Origin: Oscillospiraceae bacterium
Lineage (GTDB): Bacteria; Bacillota; Clostridia; Oscillospirales; Ruminococcaceae
NCBI GenBank assembly: GCA_021769525.1
Contig: JAETSQ010000006.1
Coordinates: 24,301-88,300 of the forward strand
DNA length: 64,000 nucleotides
Direction: 5' to 3'
A program made the position numbers and the translations under genes. The notes beneath the pieces were generated by a model. The model was not told the DNA's origin. It saw only the letters and a list, made by a program, of their open reading frames with translations, and searched no databases. Shown piece by piece: positions 61,132 to 64,000 of the stretch (the first letter of the stretch is position 1; each line of letters starts with the position of its first letter).

Positions 61132-62463
61132 TCATTTGTTGGCGGCGGAGGTGAGGCTGACCACCTTCTTCTCCCGCCAGAAGGCGTAGGCGATGATGAC
61201 GGCGGAGTAGATGAGCATCAGCTGCCAGGCGCTCTGGATGTCGCCGAAGTTGAGGATCGCGGCCATGGCGTATCCGATCAGGGCCACCGTGGTGAGGATC
61301 ATCAGCGCCTTTTGGCTGACCTTAAAGGTGCTGTTGGCCATGGCGGTGGGGTTCTTCTTGTGGATGATATAGCCGGTGGCGATGGGGAACATCACATAGA
61401 TGAGGGCCACGCCGTTGCCCAGGCGGGAGATGGTCTCCAGATCCAGGCCGGTGACGATGGGGATGAGGCCCACGATGTAGAAGATGGTGAGAAGGACCCA
61501 GGGGGTCCCCCGCTTGCTGATGGCGGCGGCCTTCTTGGGGAGCCACCCTTCCTCGGCGGCGATGAGCAGGCCCTTGGTGGTCCAGGTGAAGGTGGCGTTG
61601 AGGGTGGAGGCCACGGCGAACATCCCGCCGCCCACGATGAAGAAGACATAGAGCGGGGTGGGCAGCACCGCCTGGGCTACCTGCACCAGGCTCTCTCCGG
61701 CCACCTGCTCCACCGGCAGGACGCCTACCGCCACCATGCCGATGAAGGCGTAGATGACCGCAACGATGAGGGTGGAGCCGATCATGGCGCGGGGCAGGTC
61801 ACGGCCGGGGTTTTTCATCTCGCCCCCCAGCTCGCTGAGGAACTCCGCGCCGCCGGTGGCAAAGGTGAGGAGGCTTGCGCCGGTGAGGAAGCCCAGAAGG
61901 CCGTTGGGCATGATGGCGCCGGGGGCGGTGAAGGTGGACCAATCCACCTTGGGCATACCGAAGATGACGAACAGAGCCATGGCGGCCACCAGCACCGCCA
62001 CCAGGATGTTCTGGAGCTTGGCGGCCATATCCACGCCGAAGAGGTTCATCACATAGCAGAGGGTGAGGATAGCCACCCCCACCAGCGTCTCATTGGCGCC
62101 GGGGACCAGGCTGCAAAAGTAGGTGGCAAAGGTGATGGCGAACATGGCCAGCACCAGCTGCCCGGCCACCAGCAGGGACAGATAGTAGAAGGCGGTCTTT
62201 TTGCCGATGTAATCCCGGACGTAGGTGTACATCCCGCCGGTGGCGGGGACGGCGCTGCCCAGGACGGCCAGCACCATATTGGGGCAGATGACCAGCACCG
62301 CCGCCAGCAGGAAGGCCAGGGGGGTGCCCGCCCCGGTGAGGGCGATGCAGATGCCGGTGAGGGACATGATGCCGGAGCCGATGATCTGGCCGATGCCAAT
62401 GCCCATGCAGTCCCAGAAGCCCAAAACTTTTTTCAGTTCGCCTTGTTTGTTCTGTTCAGACAT
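61132..62463 (-). CDS. APC-superfamily amino acid permease
   Basis: 443 residues with about twelve helices. GIGIGQIIGSGIMSLTGICIALTGAG is the substrate-binding first helix with the GSG break; GGMYTYVRDYIGKKTAFYYL and FATGGAEFLSELGGEMKNPGRDLPRAM follow. Likely imports an amino acid. Cotranscribed with the aminotransferase, 33 bases before. Confidence 0.93.
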   Translation of the reverse strand: MSEQNKQGELKKVLGFWDCMGIGIGQIIGSGIMSLTGICIALTGAGTPLAFLLAAVLVICPNMVLAVLGSAVPATGGMYTYVRDYIGKKTAFYYLSLLVAGQLVLAMFAITFATYFCSLVPGANETLVGVAILTLCYVMNLFGVDMAAKLQNILVAVLVAAMALFVIFGMPKVDWSTFTAPGAIMPNGLLGFLTGASLLTFATGGAEFLSELGGEMKNPGRDLPRAMIGSTLIVAVIYAFIGMVAVGVLPVEQVAGESLVQVAQAVLPTPLYVFFIVGGGMFAVASTLNATFTWTTKGLLIAAEEGWLPKKAAAISKRGTPWVLLTIFYIVGLIPIVTGLDLETISRLGNGVALIYVMFPIATGYIIHKKNPTAMANSTFKVSQKALMILTTVALIGYAMAAILNFGDIQSAWQLMLIYSAVIIAYAFWREKKVVSLTSAANK

Positions 62464-62496
62464 TGTTCTTCCCTCGTTTCATTACACACAAATCGT

Positions 62497-63660
62497 TCAG
62501 CCCTCCAGGGCTTTTTTGACACATTCCAGGCCCGCCATCAGTTGCTTTCTGGGGCAGGCGATGTTCATCCGCACAAAGCCGTCGTACCCGGCGCCGTAGT
62601 GGCTGCCGGCGTTGAGGCCGGCCCCGGCCTCGGCGATGCGCCGCACCAGCTCCTCGCTGCCAAGGCCGTAGGACCGCATATCGAACCACAGCAGGAAGGT
62701 CCCCTCCGGCTCCGCCACCTTTACCTTGGGGAGGTTCTCCCTCATGTAGTCCACCACCGCTTTGGCGTTTGCGGTGAGGTAGCGGAGGGCCTCGTCCAGC
62801 CACGCCTCTCCGCCTTCGTAGGCGGCCTGGGCCGCCACCATCCCCAGGGTGTTGGGGCAGAAGAGGTAGCGGGCAAAGAGATAGTCCCGGAAGGTCTGGC
62901 GGACCTTATCCCCTGGGATGATGAGGTTGGAGGTCTCCAGACCCGCTACGTTGAAGCTCTTGCTGCAGCTGGTGCAGACCACCAGATGCTCATACAGCCG
63001 GGGGAACTGCCCCATGGTGGTGTGCTCCCGCCCTCCCAGGGCCAGGTCCCAGTGGATCTCATCGCTGATGACCAGGATATGATACCTGGCGCAGATCTCC
63101 GCCAGGCGGGCGAGCTCCTCCCGGCTCCAGACCCGGCAGACCGGGTTGTGGGGGCTGCACAGGATCAGGGCGGAGGCCCCGTTTTTGCAGAGCTCTTCCA
63201 GCCCGGCAAAGTCCATGTGGTAGCCGGTCTCGTCCAGAAGCAGGGGGTTATCCACCTGCCGCCGCCCGGAGGCCCGGATCACCGAGTAGAAGGGGTCGTA
63301 GACCGGCGGCTGGACGATGACCTGGGCATCGGGGGCGGTGAGGGCCTCCAGGAGGTTGCAGATCCCCGGCACGATGCCCCCGATGGGCACGATCCAGTCG
63401 GTTTCGATCTTCCAGCGGTGGCGGCGCTCACACCAGCCCGCCACGGCGGCCAGGTACTCCGGGGCGATGTCGGTGTAGCCGATCACCCCCTGCTCCACCC
63501 GCTTTTTCAGGGCGTCCAACACGGGCCGGCAGGTGGGCCAGTCGGCGTCCGCGATGGAAAAGGGGAGCAGGCCGCTGCGCCCATAGTCCATCTCCTGAAA
63601 ATCCCACTTGATACACGCGGTGCCCCGGCGGTCCACGCCGGTCTCAAAGGTGCTTGCCAT
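62497..63660 (-). CDS. MalY/PatB-type PLP aminotransferase or C-S lyase
   Basis: 387 residues. Fold type I PLP enzyme: FSIADADWPTCRPVLDAL, GIVPGICNLLEALT, SPHNPVCRVWSREEL, SDEIHWDL and the PLP lysine in TSCSKSFNVAGLET. PatB/MalY relatives cleave cystathionine and related thioethers or deaminate. With the APC permease it suggests import and breakdown of a sulfur amino acid or similar. GGGAGGTC precedes the ATG 63660. Confidence 0.92.
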   Translation of the reverse strand: MASTFETGVDRRGTACIKWDFQEMDYGRSGLLPFSIADADWPTCRPVLDALKKRVEQGVIGYTDIAPEYLAAVAGWCERRHRWKIETDWIVPIGGIVPGICNLLEALTAPDAQVIVQPPVYDPFYSVIRASGRRQVDNPLLLDETGYHMDFAGLEELCKNGASALILCSPHNPVCRVWSREELARLAEICARYHILVISDEIHWDLALGGREHTTMGQFPRLYEHLVVCTSCSKSFNVAGLETSNLIIPGDKVRQTFRDYLFARYLFCPNTLGMVAAQAAYEGGEAWLDEALRYLTANAKAVVDYMRENLPKVKVAEPEGTFLLWFDMRSYGLGSEELVRRIAEAGAGLNAGSHYGAGYDGFVRMNIACPRKQLMAGLECVKKALEG

Positions 63661-63700
63661 TTTGGGACCTCCCATCATCCTGTCATAACTGATTATGTTT

Positions 63701-63755
63701 TTATTCAAGCTAGCTTGTTATAATTCATGATAAGATATGACAGGCAGAATTGCAA
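63701..63755 (-). promoter_or_regulatory. Promoter and palindromic operator of the PatB-permease operon
   Basis: Minus strand TTGCAA (63755-63750), 17-base spacer, TATCAT (63732-63727). Perfect palindrome CAAGCTAGCTTG (63706-63717) within TTATTCAAGC...TTGTTATAA lies at the transcription start, a likely GntR site. Confidence 0.7.
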
Positions 63756-63881
63756 GACTTTTCTGCCCGCAAAAGAAACTTTTGTATAAATGCACATGAA
63801 TGACCTGGGGTATTTGGTCATGTTGCCGGATGCCCGGACACCGGAGCCCCATCGTCCCTCATAGTGCAGGGGCAAAACAAC

Positions 63882-63907
63882 GCTCCACCGGCAAAAACCG
63901 GTGGAGC
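63882..63907 (-). terminator. Ten-base-pair hairpin near the right edge
   Basis: GCTCCACCGG-CAAAAA-CCGGTGGAGC; on the minus strand followed by GTTGTTTTG, so it may end a gene lying to the right of the window. Nothing else coding is seen in 63756-64000. Confidence 0.6.
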
Positions 63908-64000
63908 GGGGAACGCCAAACCGCACGGATTTCCCTTCCTCCGTCATTTTCCACCGCCCCGGCGCATAGGATGATACCAAGAAGTCAGCCAGTGGGGAGG

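Noticed and set aside
63705..63980. 91-codon minus-strand frame at the right edge
   Set aside because: It spans the PatB promoter and a hairpin, with no coding character.

Overview
The window is GC-rich, densely packed chromosomal DNA from a spore-forming Firmicute. An HrcA/CIRCE-controlled hrcA-grpE-dnaK operon, a valS T-box, sigma-A promoters with 17-base spacing, a SpoVB-type flippase, a BclA-like collagen protein with a sigma-K-type promoter and a folT gene behind a tetrahydrofolate riboswitch all point to the class Clostridia. The high GC and the palindromic intergenic repeats suggest the Oscillospiraceae (Flavonifractor/Oscillibacter/Intestinimonas type). This placement is inference; no 16S gene is present.

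Layout. 1-3.6 kb: heat-shock operon on the minus strand, cut at the left edge inside dnaK. 3.7-14.9 kb: two membrane proteins, a collagen-like spore-surface protein, and a lower-GC accessory zone (an XRE plus SLOG/HTH operon, an Rpn-type nuclease, small ORFs), then an amidohydrolase, a flotillin, YihY, a MazEF module and a second, nearly identical XRE gene. 15-26.6 kb: valS with its T-box, murD, a SUKH-like protein with a His-rich tail, lipoproteins, acpS-nnrD, mltG, a 3-methyladenine glycosylase and small proteins. A candidate small RNA lies at 26.7 kb. 26.8-36.8 kb: spoVB, membrane proteins, a chemotaxis receptor, two MATE exporters (the second at 45.9 kb), a YitT protein behind a MITE-like element, Mrp plus a C_GCAxxG_C_C protein, and folT. 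37-41 kb: the ACT-hom-thrB-lysC operon. 41-49 kb: an orphan MazF, hemW, a DIP1984 protein, an ECF sigma/anti-sigma pair, a MATE exporter and a DUF4830-like protein.

47.9-56.6 kb is the most interesting block. A ROK repressor is divergent from an eight-gene operon: SIS isomerase, transaldolase, split transketolase, NitT/TauT-type ABC importer, ribulose-phosphate 3-epimerase and RpiB. Together these could take in an anionic sugar or sugar-like compound and feed it into the non-oxidative pentose phosphate pathway. There is no sugar kinase and no sugar-type ABC importer, which makes a sulfonated or otherwise anionic substrate worth testing.

57-64 kb: an orphan FapA/DUF342 protein, then a minus-strand set made of a MalY/PatB-type aminotransferase, an APC permease, a GntR regulator and an MFS carrier. 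A dispersed palindromic repeat with Lys/Arg-codon-like A/G-rich arms occurs at least six times in the window.
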